A DNA stretch of 20,659 bases from Bacillota bacterium (GTDB lineage: Bacteria; Bacillota; Bacilli; Lactobacillales; Aerococcaceae), in NCBI GenBank assembly GCA_023442905.1, contig JAEZWY010000173.1, positions 1-20,659 of the forward strand, given 5' to 3'. The translations under genes were made by a program, and so were the position numbers. The stretch's first letter is position 1; each line of letters begins with the position of its first letter. The notes under the pieces are model-generated. The model was not told where the DNA came from and did no database searches. It saw only the letters and a list, made by a program, of their open reading frames with translations. This document shows positions 7,075 through 14,593 of the stretch, one piece after another.

Positions 7075-7309
7075 ATATTTCGCCTCCAAAATATTTGCTT
7101 TTCACCTTCAATAGTATCTAATCTCCCAGCATTTTGCACGATTTTTTTATGCCATTTGCGCCCACATTATTACGAATCCGATAAATACAATCGCGTACAT
7201 GATTTGTCGATATTGTGAAAATATTATCAAACTACCACTCTTTTTATAACTTATAACTATTTAATGTCTTGTTTTTAACACAATCGCTTCACGTTTGTGC
7301 TAGGCTACC

Positions 7310-7332
7310 ATTATGAAAAATTTGTTCATAAT
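7310..7332. promoter_or_regulatory. Inverted repeat in front of the FNT channel gene
   Basis: ATTATGAA (7310-7317) and TTCATAAT (7325-7332) are perfect 8-base arms around a 7-base spacer, ending 30 bases before the start codon. TTCACG (7288-7293) with TATGAA (7312-7317), spacing 18, is a weak promoter candidate whose -10 lies in the left arm, so a regulator bound here could block it. It is not a recognisable cre or GlnR box. Confidence 0.5.
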
Positions 7333-7361
7333 ATTAAAAAATGATTGTAAGGAGACAAGCT

Positions 7362-8153
7362 ATGAGCGATATGAATATTTCGAGTTTCATGAGTAAAATC
7401 GACGGTGCAGTTGCCAAGAAGGATGCCCTTTTTGACCAATCAAAAGTCCGATATTTGTTGCGGGCTATTTACGCGGGTATATTCTTAACCCTGCCAACCG
7501 CTATTGGTGTCTTGGTTTGGGATGCCATTGCTGTAGACTACCCGTCTTTAGGTAAAATAAGCTACGCTTTGATATTTCCGATAGGTTTAGCCATGATTAT
7601 TTATTTGAACGGTGAGTTGGCTACTTCAAATATGATGTACCTTTTCGCAGGTGCGCATCGCCGGAAATTATCTTGGTCAAAAGCATTAACCATTATCTTT
7701 ATTTGCACATGCATGAACCTACTAGGGGCTGCTATTGTTGGTATACTCATTGGGCATTCTAGTATCGCACATTATTTTAATACTGATTCTGCGATCATGA
7801 CCATGATTAATGCGAAATTGGATAAAGACATTTGGACCTTATTCATAGACGGGATTCTCGCAAATATCTTCGTCAATATCACCATTATGGGGCAGATGAA
7901 AATGAAAGATGATATTGGCCGCCTACTATTTATCATCGCCGTTATTTTCCTATTTGTTTATGGTGGGTTAGAACATATTATTGCGAATTTCTCGCTAATG
8001 AGTATCGCTTTCTTCTCAGGTAATGACATGGATATGATGGCCGTGTTGATTAATTGGATCTTCGCCTTTATTGGCAATCTAGTAGGTGGCGGTGTTATCA
8101 TGGGGCTAGGGTATAGCTTCCTAAATAGTGTAGAGACAGGATATCTCGACTAA
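7362..8153 (+). CDS. Formate/nitrite transporter (FNT) family channel
   Basis: This 263-residue integral membrane protein is predicted to pass small monovalent anions such as formate, nitrite or lactate. It has about six hydrophobic segments, including LRAIYAGIFLTLPTAIGVLVW, the NGELATSNMMYLFAG stretch matching the FNT signature region before the cytoplasmic loop, and a second half with GILANIFVNITIMG and the terminal IGNLVGGGVIMGLGYSF. The paired half-helix pattern is typical of FocA/NirC/YrhG proteins. The start is the ATG at 7362 with AAGGAG upstream; an in-frame ATG at 7341 lies before that site. It is transcribed alone up to the terminator at 8225. There is no pyruvate formate-lyase or nitrite reductase gene nearby, so the anion cannot be chosen from context. 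Confidence 0.9.
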   Translation: MSDMNISSFMSKIDGAVAKKDALFDQSKVRYLLRAIYAGIFLTLPTAIGVLVWDAIAVDYPSLGKISYALIFPIGLAMIIYLNGELATSNMMYLFAGAHRRKLSWSKALTIIFICTCMNLLGAAIVGILIGHSSIAHYFNTDSAIMTMINAKLDKDIWTLFIDGILANIFVNITIMGQMKMKDDIGRLLFIIAVIFLFVYGGLEHIIANFSLMSIAFFSGNDMDMMAVLINWIFAFIGNLVGGGVIMGLGYSFLNSVETGYLD

Positions 8154-8224
8154 GTCCAGATGATGAGGTATCCAGAAAAGTATAAAGAATGCCGCGCGAT
8201 TTACATAGAACATCCTAAAAAAAT

Positions 8225-8270
8225 AATAGACCAAGGGGTTGCATCTGCTTTGATGTCCCCTTGGTCTATT
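8225..8270. terminator. Bidirectional intrinsic terminator
   Basis: A perfect 14-bp stem (AATAGACCAAGGGG with CCCCTTGGTCTATT) encloses an 18-base loop that can pair further inside (GCATC with GATGT). A-rich sequence precedes it and TTTTT follows, so it can work for the FNT gene from the left and for the mannose operon from the right. Confidence 0.92.
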
Positions 8271-8315
8271 TTTATGGTTCTTATTCGTTCAACAGGTTGA
8301 ACAACCGCTAGCCAT

Positions 8316-9266
8316 TTACGCTTCTTCTGCTACCATCAAACTGAATTGCCCAGTGAGTGTGACTTCTCTAAGGTCACTTGGTAGGATAAAGGCGTCTGCT
8401 GCTTTTACGTCCCAAGCCTTGTCGCCAACCGTTACTTGTCCTTGGCCCTCAAGGACTGTACACAACTGGTACTTGTCGGATAAGTTGATATGCAAGATAT
8501 CCTCGATTGTCCATTTTGACACGGAGAAGTATTCATTGGTCCAAAATTCTTGGATTGAGCCGCCCGGTAGTTCAGTTGTATGCCCGGTTGCTAGAGTATC
8601 CTTGTGGGGGAACATGGTGACATCCGCTGATTGTTGGATGTGTAGGTCACGTTCCTGGCCATTGGCGTCCTTGCGTCCGTAGTCATAAACCCGGTAGGTG
8701 GTGTTAGAACTTTGTTGGGTTTCGAGGATTAATACGCCGCCACCGATAGCATGGATAGTCCCTGCTGGCACGGCGAAGAAATCACCGGCATGAACGGGCA
8801 CTTTACGTAACAGTTGGTCCCACTCGTTCTCTTCGACCATTTCTAGGAACTGTTCTTTATTTTGGGCATTGTGGCCGTAAATCAGGTAGGCACCTGGATC
8901 AGCGTCCATAATATACCAACACTCCGTCTTCCCAAGGTCATTTTCATGGGCTAGTCCATAGGCGTCATCCGGGTGCACTTGGACGGACAAGTCTTCCTTG
9001 GCATCAATTATTTTGATTAATAATGGAAAACGTTCAGCCGCTTCTCCCAAGAAGATTTCTGGGTGCTTTTGGTACAAGTCAGATAGACTTAAGCCGGCAA
9101 GGGATTCAGGTGACGTCACGATAGATTGCCCATGTTCATGTCCTGAAATGACCCACGCTTCTCCCGTCTGGTCTGAAGGGATGTCTAGACTAAATTGACT
9201 GCGTAATTTTTGTCCACCCCAGATTTTTTCTTCCAGGTAGGCTTTTAAGAATATGGGTTCTTGCAT
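8316..9266 (-). CDS. manA: Mannose-6-phosphate isomerase, class I
   Basis: This enzyme interconverts mannose-6-phosphate and fructose-6-phosphate in the cytoplasm, feeding PTS-imported mannose into glycolysis. The 316-residue protein has the zinc-site motifs of the short Gram-positive type I enzymes: QVHPDD (near residue 95), KTECWY and AGTIHAIGGG, followed by a beta-rich C-terminal cupin. The start is the ATG at 9266, eight bases after AAGGAG; that ribosome site overlaps the end of the ManO gene, and an in-frame GTG at 9272 is too close to it. It is the last gene of the PTS operon, just before the terminator at 8225-8270, which ties isomerase supply to sugar uptake. Confidence 0.95.
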   Translation of the reverse strand: MQEPIFLKAYLEEKIWGGQKLRSQFSLDIPSDQTGEAWVISGHEHGQSIVTSPESLAGLSLSDLYQKHPEIFLGEAAERFPLLIKIIDAKEDLSVQVHPDDAYGLAHENDLGKTECWYIMDADPGAYLIYGHNAQNKEQFLEMVEENEWDQLLRKVPVHAGDFFAVPAGTIHAIGGGVLILETQQSSNTTYRVYDYGRKDANGQERDLHIQQSADVTMFPHKDTLATGHTTELPGGSIQEFWTNEYFSVSKWTIEDILHINLSDKYQLCTVLEGQGQVTVGDKAWDVKAADAFILPSDLREVTLTGQFSLMVAEEA

Positions 9267-9271
9267 CGTCA

Positions 9272-9655
9272 CTACTCCTTGTCTTTTTTCCCTCGTTTAA
9301 AGGGGTTTTTGAATAAGTTGGCTAGGTTACTTTGTTGTGCGACGAATTTTTCTCGAGGCATGTACTTGCGCATTGCCCGAAGACTATCTTTAGCTTCATC
9401 GACAACAAATTCCAGGAGTTGGCCTTCATCGGTTTCAAAGTAGAAGCCGCGGACGTAACGTCCTTTGAAGAACATTTGCACGCGGATGCGTGTAATGTTA
9501 ACCCATGGAATTTGAATGAAGCCTGGTCCGTTCTCCTCGCGAAATTCGACACCTTTATCGCCCACCATCAGTAATCCTGACTTAGGGTCGATAGGGTTGA
9601 TCATTGCATTCGCTTTGGAGACGAACGTTACTTCTGTATTTAATTGTGCTACCAT
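9272..9655 (-). CDS. manO: ManO, DUF956 protein of the mannose PTS operon
   Basis: This 127-residue protein is a member of DUF956, which is repeatedly found beside mannose-family PTS genes in Lactobacillales and is thought to adjust expression or activity of the transporter. Features are the N-terminal AQLNTEVTF, the strands GLLMVGDKGVEFREENGPGFIQIPW and GRYVRGFYFETDEG, and a basic tail FKNPFKRGKKDKE. The ATG comes one base after the stop of the IID gene and has no strong ribosome site, so translational coupling is likely. The molecular role is not established; the name rests on family and position. Confidence 0.88.
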   Translation of the reverse strand: MVAQLNTEVTFVSKANAMINPIDPKSGLLMVGDKGVEFREENGPGFIQIPWVNITRIRVQMFFKGRYVRGFYFETDEGQLLEFVVDEAKDSLRAMRKYMPREKFVAQQSNLANLFKNPFKRGKKDKE

Positions 9656-9656
9656 C

Positions 9657-10604
9657 TTAACCCATGATACCTAGTACATAAAGCACGATACCAATCACAA
9701 AGATAGAGAAGATCAAGGTAGTTGCACTCACTTTACGTTTTAATAGGTACATACATGCTAATGTTAATAGTAATGGCATCATACCAGGTAATAATTGGTT
9801 GAATACATCACCTAATGATGTGGCAGTTGTTGTATTTACTAATTGACCTGATGAAATTTGGTTAATCACATCACGGAAGCTGTCAGCTGTTACATTGCTA
9901 TTGTTAGCTGCTTCAACTAAACCATCAAAGTTTACAAGAGCATCTTCTTGGTTTGTTACTTCAGAGATTACTTTTGGGAAGTTCATGGTTGTCCAACGAG
10001 GTACCAATACCCCCATAACGAACATCCCTAAGATAGATGCCCCAACAGTGATTTTTTGAATGATACCACCAGACAAGTCTTTTGTAATTTCAGAACCGGC
10101 ACGGTAACCTAATTCTTGTGTGTACCAAGTGAAGGCTACACGGATTAAATTCCAAAGTACGAAGAATAAGATTGGTCCAATGATTGATTGGCTTAGGGCA
10201 AGCGATGCAGCGAAGGCACCGATTACTGGACGTAAAGTACCCCAGAATATTGGGTCACCCACACCAGCAAGAGGACCCATCATACCAACTTTAACCCCTT
10301 GGATAGCTTGGTCTTCAATGACTGTACCATTTGCTTTCTCTTCTTCCATGGCTAAGGTTACACCTAAAATTGGTGCCTCAACATATGGGTGAGAGTTAAT
10401 AAATTCCAAGTGACGTTGTAAAGCTGCCGTACGGTCTTCTTTACTTGTATACAGTTTTTTGATTGCTGGGGCTAGTACATAAGCCCAACCAACGTTATGC
10501 ATACGCTCGTAGTTCCATGAAGCTTGAACGAAAGTTAATCGCCAGTTTGCGACCATCCGGTCTCGTTTTGATAATGTTACGCGGTTTGTTACTTCTTCAG
10601 TCAT
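9657..10604 (-). CDS. manZ: PTS mannose/glucose transporter subunit IID
   Basis: This is the membrane subunit that, with IIC, forms the sugar channel of the mannose-family PTS. The 315-residue protein starts with a long cytoplasmic part holding SWNYERMHNVGWAYVLAP and the conserved GVKVGMMGPLAGVGDPIFW segment. It ends with hydrophobic helices (LLLTLACMYLLKRK and TLIFSIFVIGIVLYVLGIMG). Between LVPRWTTMNFPKV and the last helices lies an extra polar stretch of about 50 residues (SEVTNQEDALVNFDG to TTTATSLGDV), making it slightly longer than many IID proteins and reminiscent of the extracellular insertion of group I man-PTS. AAGGAGG precedes the ATG and overlaps the stop of the IIC gene. It is also known as manN or mptD in relatives. 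Confidence 0.94.
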   Translation of the reverse strand: MTEEVTNRVTLSKRDRMVANWRLTFVQASWNYERMHNVGWAYVLAPAIKKLYTSKEDRTAALQRHLEFINSHPYVEAPILGVTLAMEEEKANGTVIEDQAIQGVKVGMMGPLAGVGDPIFWGTLRPVIGAFAASLALSQSIIGPILFFVLWNLIRVAFTWYTQELGYRAGSEITKDLSGGIIQKITVGASILGMFVMGVLVPRWTTMNFPKVISEVTNQEDALVNFDGLVEAANNSNVTADSFRDVINQISSGQLVNTTTATSLGDVFNQLLPGMMPLLLTLACMYLLKRKVSATTLIFSIFVIGIVLYVLGIMG

Positions 10605-10616
10605 GTCTACCCCTCC

Positions 10617-11426
10617 TTAATAGTCTTCTAAAATGGCGTCTAACTGGGCATCAACTGAACCTGAACCACCAGATCCTGAACCGCCACCGCCATTAAATTG
10701 TGGAGACAATTCAATGTAGATAAGTGCTAAGGCTAAACCGATAATACCCATTGCCACTAAGTTCAACTCTGTAACGGCTGCTAAAGCAAAACCGATAAAG
10801 AAGAATGGCCATGTTGTTTTGCTTGCCATCATATTGATAACCATTGCGTAACCTACAGCAACGATCATACCACCGCCAACAGCTAGACCACCTGTGATCC
10901 AGTCTGGAATGGCTGCTAAAGCGCCTTGTACAGCTGAAGCTGGTAAAGCTAATGTAGCGATTGCTGGAATCATTACACGTAAACCTTGAAGACCTAAAGC
11001 CATCATATTGGCAGATTCAACTCCACGAATAGAGCCTTTTTCCGCTTGAGCATCCGCGTAATGTGCCAAACCTACTGTCATTGTACGAACGAAGATTGTT
11101 AATACTTGACCAGCGATTGCTAAAGGCACTGCAATGGCAATACCTTCAGATACAGAAGCACCTTTAGTTAATACTAAGATACCCGCGATTACACCTGCTA
11201 AGGCTGCATCTGGTGCTTGTGCTGCCCCGATGTTCATCCAACCTAAAGCGATTAATTGTAATTGACCACCTAATAGTAGTCCTTCAGTTAAGTTTCCTGT
11301 TGCAAGACCAATTAATGTACAAACAAGAATTGGTTGGTGTAATTGGAATGCATCCAACACACTTTCAAAACCAGCGAATAATGCAATAACACAAATAGCT
11401 ATAGCTGCAAAAATTGAAATATCCAT
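10617..11426 (-). CDS. manY: PTS mannose/glucose transporter subunit IIC
   Basis: This is the other membrane subunit of the mannose-family PTS, binding and passing sugar as it is phosphorylated. The 269-residue protein is almost wholly hydrophobic. It carries TEGLLLGGQLQLIALGWMNIGAA and the loop region GIAIAVPLAIAGQVLTIFVRTMTV, the part that class IIa bacteriocins recognise in relatives. After the last helix (LALALIYIEL) there is an unusual tail, a Gly-Ser run GGGGSGSGGSGS followed by the acidic segment VDAQLDAILEDY. GGGAGG stands 11 bases before the ATG. It lies 12 bases before the IID gene and 19 bases after the IIAB gene. It is also known as manM or mptC. Confidence 0.94.
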   Translation of the reverse strand: MDISIFAAIAICVIALFAGFESVLDAFQLHQPILVCTLIGLATGNLTEGLLLGGQLQLIALGWMNIGAAQAPDAALAGVIAGILVLTKGASVSEGIAIAVPLAIAGQVLTIFVRTMTVGLAHYADAQAEKGSIRGVESANMMALGLQGLRVMIPAIATLALPASAVQGALAAIPDWITGGLAVGGGMIVAVGYAMVINMMASKTTWPFFFIGFALAAVTELNLVAMGIIGLALALIYIELSPQFNGGGGSGSGGSGSVDAQLDAILEDY

Positions 11427-11445
11427 TTTTCTGTCGACCTCCCTT

Positions 11446-12438
11446 TTAAATCAAGTTATGATTTTTCAACAGTTTATCTAAGTTTTCGTCTGAATCTGCA
11501 GGGACTTTACGTACGTCAAATTTAACCCCAAGGTCTTTTAATTTTTGTAAAGTAGCTACATCTTCCTCGTCTACTGACAGTGATTTTGAAATCATTGTCT
11601 TCCCTTTAGAATGCGCCATTGAACCTAAGTTTACTTCCTTGATATCTACACCAGCTTCGATTGCTGCTAATACGTCTTGTGGAGTTTCAAATAATAATAA
11701 TGCCTTTGTCTTACCAAAACGTGGGTCTTTATCAACTTCCGCTAATTTAGATACTGGAATTGTATTAGCACGAACACCTGTTGGCGCCGCTTGTTGAATC
11801 AATGATTTACGCATGTCATCTTGGGCTACCTTGTCCGATACAACGATAATACGGTTAGGGTTAACTGATTTCACCCAACCAGTGGCTACTTGACCGTGTA
11901 ATAAACGTGTATCCACGCGTGCTAGGACATACTTAATCTTCCCATCACCTAATACAGTACCAGGTTTTAAGGTACCAACTTGTTCCTCTTCTTGACTATC
12001 TTCGCTAGCTGCAGCTGCTGGGGCGTCAATGCCTTCCCCAAGTGCTTCAGGTTTTACACGAATACCTGACACGTCTCTTGTCAAAATGTGTTTAGCAACA
12101 TCTGCCACTTGATCAGAACCAAATCGTTGACCCAAAGCTTCTAAGAGCATTGGTAGATTTAACCCACTTACAATTGCTGTGCGTTCTGGCATTTCTTCGT
12201 GAATTGCATTGGCCTGGTTGAATGGTGAACCTCCCCACAAATCAACTAAAAATAGAATTTGTAACGTGTCATCGAAAGATTCGACTGCTTCTAAAAGATG
12301 GGCACGTAAATCATCTGGTCCTTCTTCAGGCATAAAGGTTACTGCCTGCAGATTTTCTTGTTCTCCGAAAATCATCTCAGCAGATTGTTTAATACCTTCA
12401 GCGAACTTACCGTGACTCGCTAAAATAATTCCTATCAT
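11446..12438 (-). CDS. manX: PTS mannose/glucose transporter subunit IIAB
   Basis: This cytoplasmic subunit relays phosphate from HPr to the sugar. The 330-residue protein has an N-terminal IIA domain (about 1-130) with the phosphorylated His9 in ILASHGKFA and the LVDLWGGSPFNQA loop. An Ala/Glu-rich linker (about 140-155, AAAASEDSQEEE) follows, then a IIB domain (from about 165) with His181 in VDTRLLHGQVATGWVK. The start is the ATG at 12438, nine bases after AGGGAGG; the open frame continues 29 codons upstream, but that extension would run through the promoter and matches no IIA protein. It is the first gene of the manX-manY-manZ-manO-manA operon. It is also known as manL or mptAB. Confidence 0.95.
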   Translation of the reverse strand: MIGIILASHGKFAEGIKQSAEMIFGEQENLQAVTFMPEEGPDDLRAHLLEAVESFDDTLQILFLVDLWGGSPFNQANAIHEEMPERTAIVSGLNLPMLLEALGQRFGSDQVADVAKHILTRDVSGIRVKPEALGEGIDAPAAAASEDSQEEEQVGTLKPGTVLGDGKIKYVLARVDTRLLHGQVATGWVKSVNPNRIIVVSDKVAQDDMRKSLIQQAAPTGVRANTIPVSKLAEVDKDPRFGKTKALLLFETPQDVLAAIEAGVDIKEVNLGSMAHSKGKTMISKSLSVDEEDVATLQKLKDLGVKFDVRKVPADSDENLDKLLKNHNLI

Positions 12439-12462
12439 CTTATTAAACCTCCCTAAATAAAT

Positions 12463-12514
12463 TTGGACACTTGTATCCATTTCCAAGTATATAAGTAAAA
12501 TCTGCCAACTACAA
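12463..12514 (-). promoter_or_regulatory. Putative promoter and operator of the mannose PTS operon
   Basis: On the minus strand TTGTAG (12514-12509), 17 bases, then TATACT (12491-12486) is a sigma-A-type promoter 48 bases from the manX start codon. At the expected start of transcription lies a near-palindrome, TGGACAC-TT-GTATCCA (12463-12478, one mismatch), a possible operator. No sigma-54 -24/-12 element (GG and GC ten bases apart) was found in the 450 bases upstream, though such control is known for this operon in Listeria and some enterococci. Confidence 0.5.
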
Positions 12515-12525
12515 TCATAAAACAT

Positions 12526-12893
12526 TGGAGAAAATCAGTAGATTTACAAAAATCCATCATTTTTTTGCAAAAGTTTACGCATGGCTAGACTTTAAAATAT
12601 TTAAATATACCCTTTTGCTAAAAAAATGGTATTAAATACTGTTAAATCAGTCTCTCGCTTAACATGTTATATAAGTTATTAAGATTGCAAAATTATCTTT
12701 AATCGAAAGATTAAAGTTTTCTCATATACATAAAAAAACGCGTAAAATCAGATTTAGTATAGATTCTGTACTTTGCATATAATCAATTGTTTGTATAAAA
12801 TAATATGACATTTAACCAAAAAAGTCGTTTTACCCTTCAGTGATGACAGGAAATATGACACTGATCTTGACATATCTATGACTTATTTGCTGA
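12526..12893. other. AT-rich gene-free stretch upstream of the mannose PTS operon
   Basis: No ORF can be supported. It contains CTTTAATC-GAAA-GATTAAAG (12697-12716), a perfect 8-bp stem with a GNRA-type tetraloop, the odd palindrome GTATTAAATAC near 12629, and GATTT-ACAA-AAATC near 12540. On the minus strand TCAGTG and CACTGA flank about 16 bases (12835-12870) and may be part of an end signal for the small gene at 12894. It probably combines that gene's 3' region with far-upstream control of manX. Confidence 0.4.
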
Positions 12894-13130
12894 CTACACT
12901 TCTTCAATAGGCAGTTCTACACCTAACTTTGTTTCATCAAACGTTTCAGCTAAGACATCTGACTCTGCGATGAAGTCCAAGATTTCAACATCCGTCCCAC
13001 GCGAAGCCACGGAAACTTGCGCCAATTCACCTGAACCACTATTGACACATGCCTCTAGGGAAATGGCTGCCCCGTTAATAACCACAAAGATTTCTTCATC
13101 GTATTCCTCCCAATCAAGTGTATTTAGCAT
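12894..13130 (-). CDS. Small acidic hypothetical protein
   Basis: This 78-residue protein is not recognised. It is strongly acidic, with only about three basic residues (two Arg, one Lys) against roughly eighteen Asp/Glu, and contains a predicted beta-rich middle (EEIFVVINGAAISLEACV and ELAQVSVASRGTDVEILDF). There is no signal peptide or membrane helix. The ATG at 13130 follows an in-frame TAA only six bases upstream, so the start is fixed, yet the ribosome site is poor (CGGA touching the ATG). A candidate promoter, TTGAGT, 18 bases, TATCTT, lies about 25-55 bases upstream. It is flanked by spacers on both sides and is not obviously in an operon. A genuine small gene is more likely than chance, but uncertain. 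Confidence 0.55.
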   Translation of the reverse strand: MLNTLDWEEYDEEIFVVINGAAISLEACVNSGSGELAQVSVASRGTDVEILDFIAESDVLAETFDETKLGVELPIEEV

Positions 13131-13262
13131 TCCGTTTTAACAAGACATGTAAGATATCGTCTAAAGGAGTAATCACTCAAGAATAATCGGAAAAAGCGAT
13201 AATAGATTGCGCAATTGCTTTGAGAAAAAAACAGCTTAATTTCGATTAAATTTGTGCAAACA

Positions 13263-13292
13263 AAAAGAGCAGAACCGAGGTCCTACCCTTTT
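13263..13292 (-). terminator. Intrinsic terminator of the glnR-dapL operon
   Basis: Read on the minus strand, AAAAGGGTAGGACC pairs with GGTTCTGCTCTTTT, with three G-U pairs, around a tight CTCG-type loop and followed by T residues. It begins about 12 bases after the dapL stop codon. The stem is imperfect compared with the other terminators in the window. Confidence 0.7.
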
Positions 13293-13303
13293 CGATTGTT
13301 TAA

Positions 13304-14524
13304 CTATTTGTTTAAAGCCTTAATACGTTCAACAGCTTCTGCTGTTTTTTCATAGGTATTGAAGGCTGTTAAACGGAAGTAGCCGGCACCTGAAGGACCG
13401 AAACCAACACCTGGTGTTCCAACGATTTGTGCATTTTCTAATAGGAAGTCAAAGAAGTCCCATGAGTCCATTCCTGCTGGTGTTTTCAACCAAACGTAAG
13501 GCGCGTTCACACCACCGAAAACTTCATAGCCAGCCTCTTCCAAACCTTCGTTAATCAGGATGGCATTGCGGCGGTAGTAAGCTAACATTTCTTCGATTTG
13601 CGCTTTACCTTCTTCAGAGTAACTTGCTTCTCCAGCACGTTGTACGATGTAAGGTGCACCGTTGAATTTCGTTGAAATACGACGTTTCCATAAGTCTAAT
13701 AGGGATACGCCATCAATTTCTAACTCTTGAGGGATAATCGTAGCCCCTAAACGCACACCAGTAAAGCCGGCACGTTTTGAGAATGAACGGATTTCAATAG
13801 CGCAAGTACGTGAACCTGGTAATTCAAAGATTGAATGTGGTACGTCTTCTTCAGTAATGAATGACTCGTAAGCTGAGTCGAAGATTAAGATCGCATCATT
13901 TTCGTTAGCCCAGTCTACCCATTTTTGTAGGTCAGCGGTGTTTAAAGTTGTCCCTGTAGGGTTGTTAGGGTAGCAAAGGTATACCAAGTCAACTGGCTCC
14001 TCAGGTAGCGCGGGTTTAAAGTCATTTTCCGCAGTAGCTGATAAGTAAACCAAGTCCGACCATTTACCAGTTTCTTCGTTGTAGTCACCACCGCGACCAG
14101 CCATGATGTTTGAATCGATGTAAACTGGGTAAACAGGGTCACCAACAGCGATTTTGATGTCTGGGCCAAAAATTTCTTGAATGTTTGAAGAATCTGATTT
14201 GGCACCGTCAGAAATAACGATTTCATCCACTTTAACATCTGCACCACGCGCTGCAAAGTCATTTTTTTGGATGGCTTCACGTAAGAAGTCGTAACCATGG
14301 TCTGGCGCATAACCTTTAAAAGTAGCGGCATCTGCTTGTTCGTCTACGGCCTTATGTAAGGCTTCGATGACTGCAGGTGCTAAAGGCAAAGTAACGTCCC
14401 CAACACCTAATCGAATCACGTTTTGGTCTGGATGTGCTGTTTCATAGGCCTCTTGGCGACGTTTTACTTCTGCGAATAAATAAGAGCCTGGTAATCGTTG
14501 GTAATCTTTATTAATTTGGTTCAT
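13304..14524 (-). CDS. dapL: LL-diaminopimelate aminotransferase
   Basis: DapL converts tetrahydrodipicolinate directly to LL-diaminopimelate with glutamate as amino donor, bypassing the acylated steps of lysine synthesis. The 406-residue protein is full length and follows the family closely: SYLFAEVKRR (14-23), RLGVGDVTLP, SDGAKSDSSNIQEIFG, the PLP-phosphate region CYPNNPTGT (184-192), DSAYESFI with Asp216, the PLP lysine Lys250 in RSFSKRAGFTGVRLG, FNGAPYIVQ, and GTPGVGFGPSGAGYFRLTAF near the end. AGAGGAG stands seven bases before the ATG. It starts 69 bases after glnR with no terminator between, so co-transcription from the GlnR-controlled promoter is likely. DapL is more familiar from plants, Chlamydia and clostridia, so its presence here is of some interest. 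It acts in the cytoplasm. Confidence 0.93.
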   Translation of the reverse strand: MNQINKDYQRLPGSYLFAEVKRRQEAYETAHPDQNVIRLGVGDVTLPLAPAVIEALHKAVDEQADAATFKGYAPDHGYDFLREAIQKNDFAARGADVKVDEIVISDGAKSDSSNIQEIFGPDIKIAVGDPVYPVYIDSNIMAGRGGDYNEETGKWSDLVYLSATAENDFKPALPEEPVDLVYLCYPNNPTGTTLNTADLQKWVDWANENDAILIFDSAYESFITEEDVPHSIFELPGSRTCAIEIRSFSKRAGFTGVRLGATIIPQELEIDGVSLLDLWKRRISTKFNGAPYIVQRAGEASYSEEGKAQIEEMLAYYRRNAILINEGLEEAGYEVFGGVNAPYVWLKTPAGMDSWDFFDFLLENAQIVGTPGVGFGPSGAGYFRLTAFNTYEKTAEAVERIKALNK

Positions 14525-14593
14525 AAAAAATCTCCTCTACATGATATATGCTACTTTTTAATCACTTTCACTCTGTCTTCAACTAACCAATGA

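Noticed and set aside
12526..12620. Sigma-54 promoter for the mannose operon, suggested by TTTTGCA on the minus strand near 12570.
   Set aside because: The paired GG twelve bases upstream is missing (the sequence there is TGCG).
12664..12680. A second GlnR box (TGTTA-N7-TATTA).
   Set aside because: The second half does not match TNACA.
12780..12850. Short plus-strand ORF beginning ATGACATTTAACC (12 codons).
   Set aside because: No ribosome site, no repeat or conservation signal.
13055..13110. A third copy of the micro-ORF: on the minus strand TTGGGAGGA then ATGAAGAAATCTTTG, giving MKKSLWLLTGQPFP.
   Set aside because: It lies out of frame inside the 78-residue gene, has neither hairpin A nor hairpin B, and the C-terminal residues and double stop do not match. 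Chance similarity is more likely.
13942..14331. A 129-codon minus-strand frame inside dapL.
   Set aside because: Overlaps a full-length, motif-complete DapL frame and has no independent signal.
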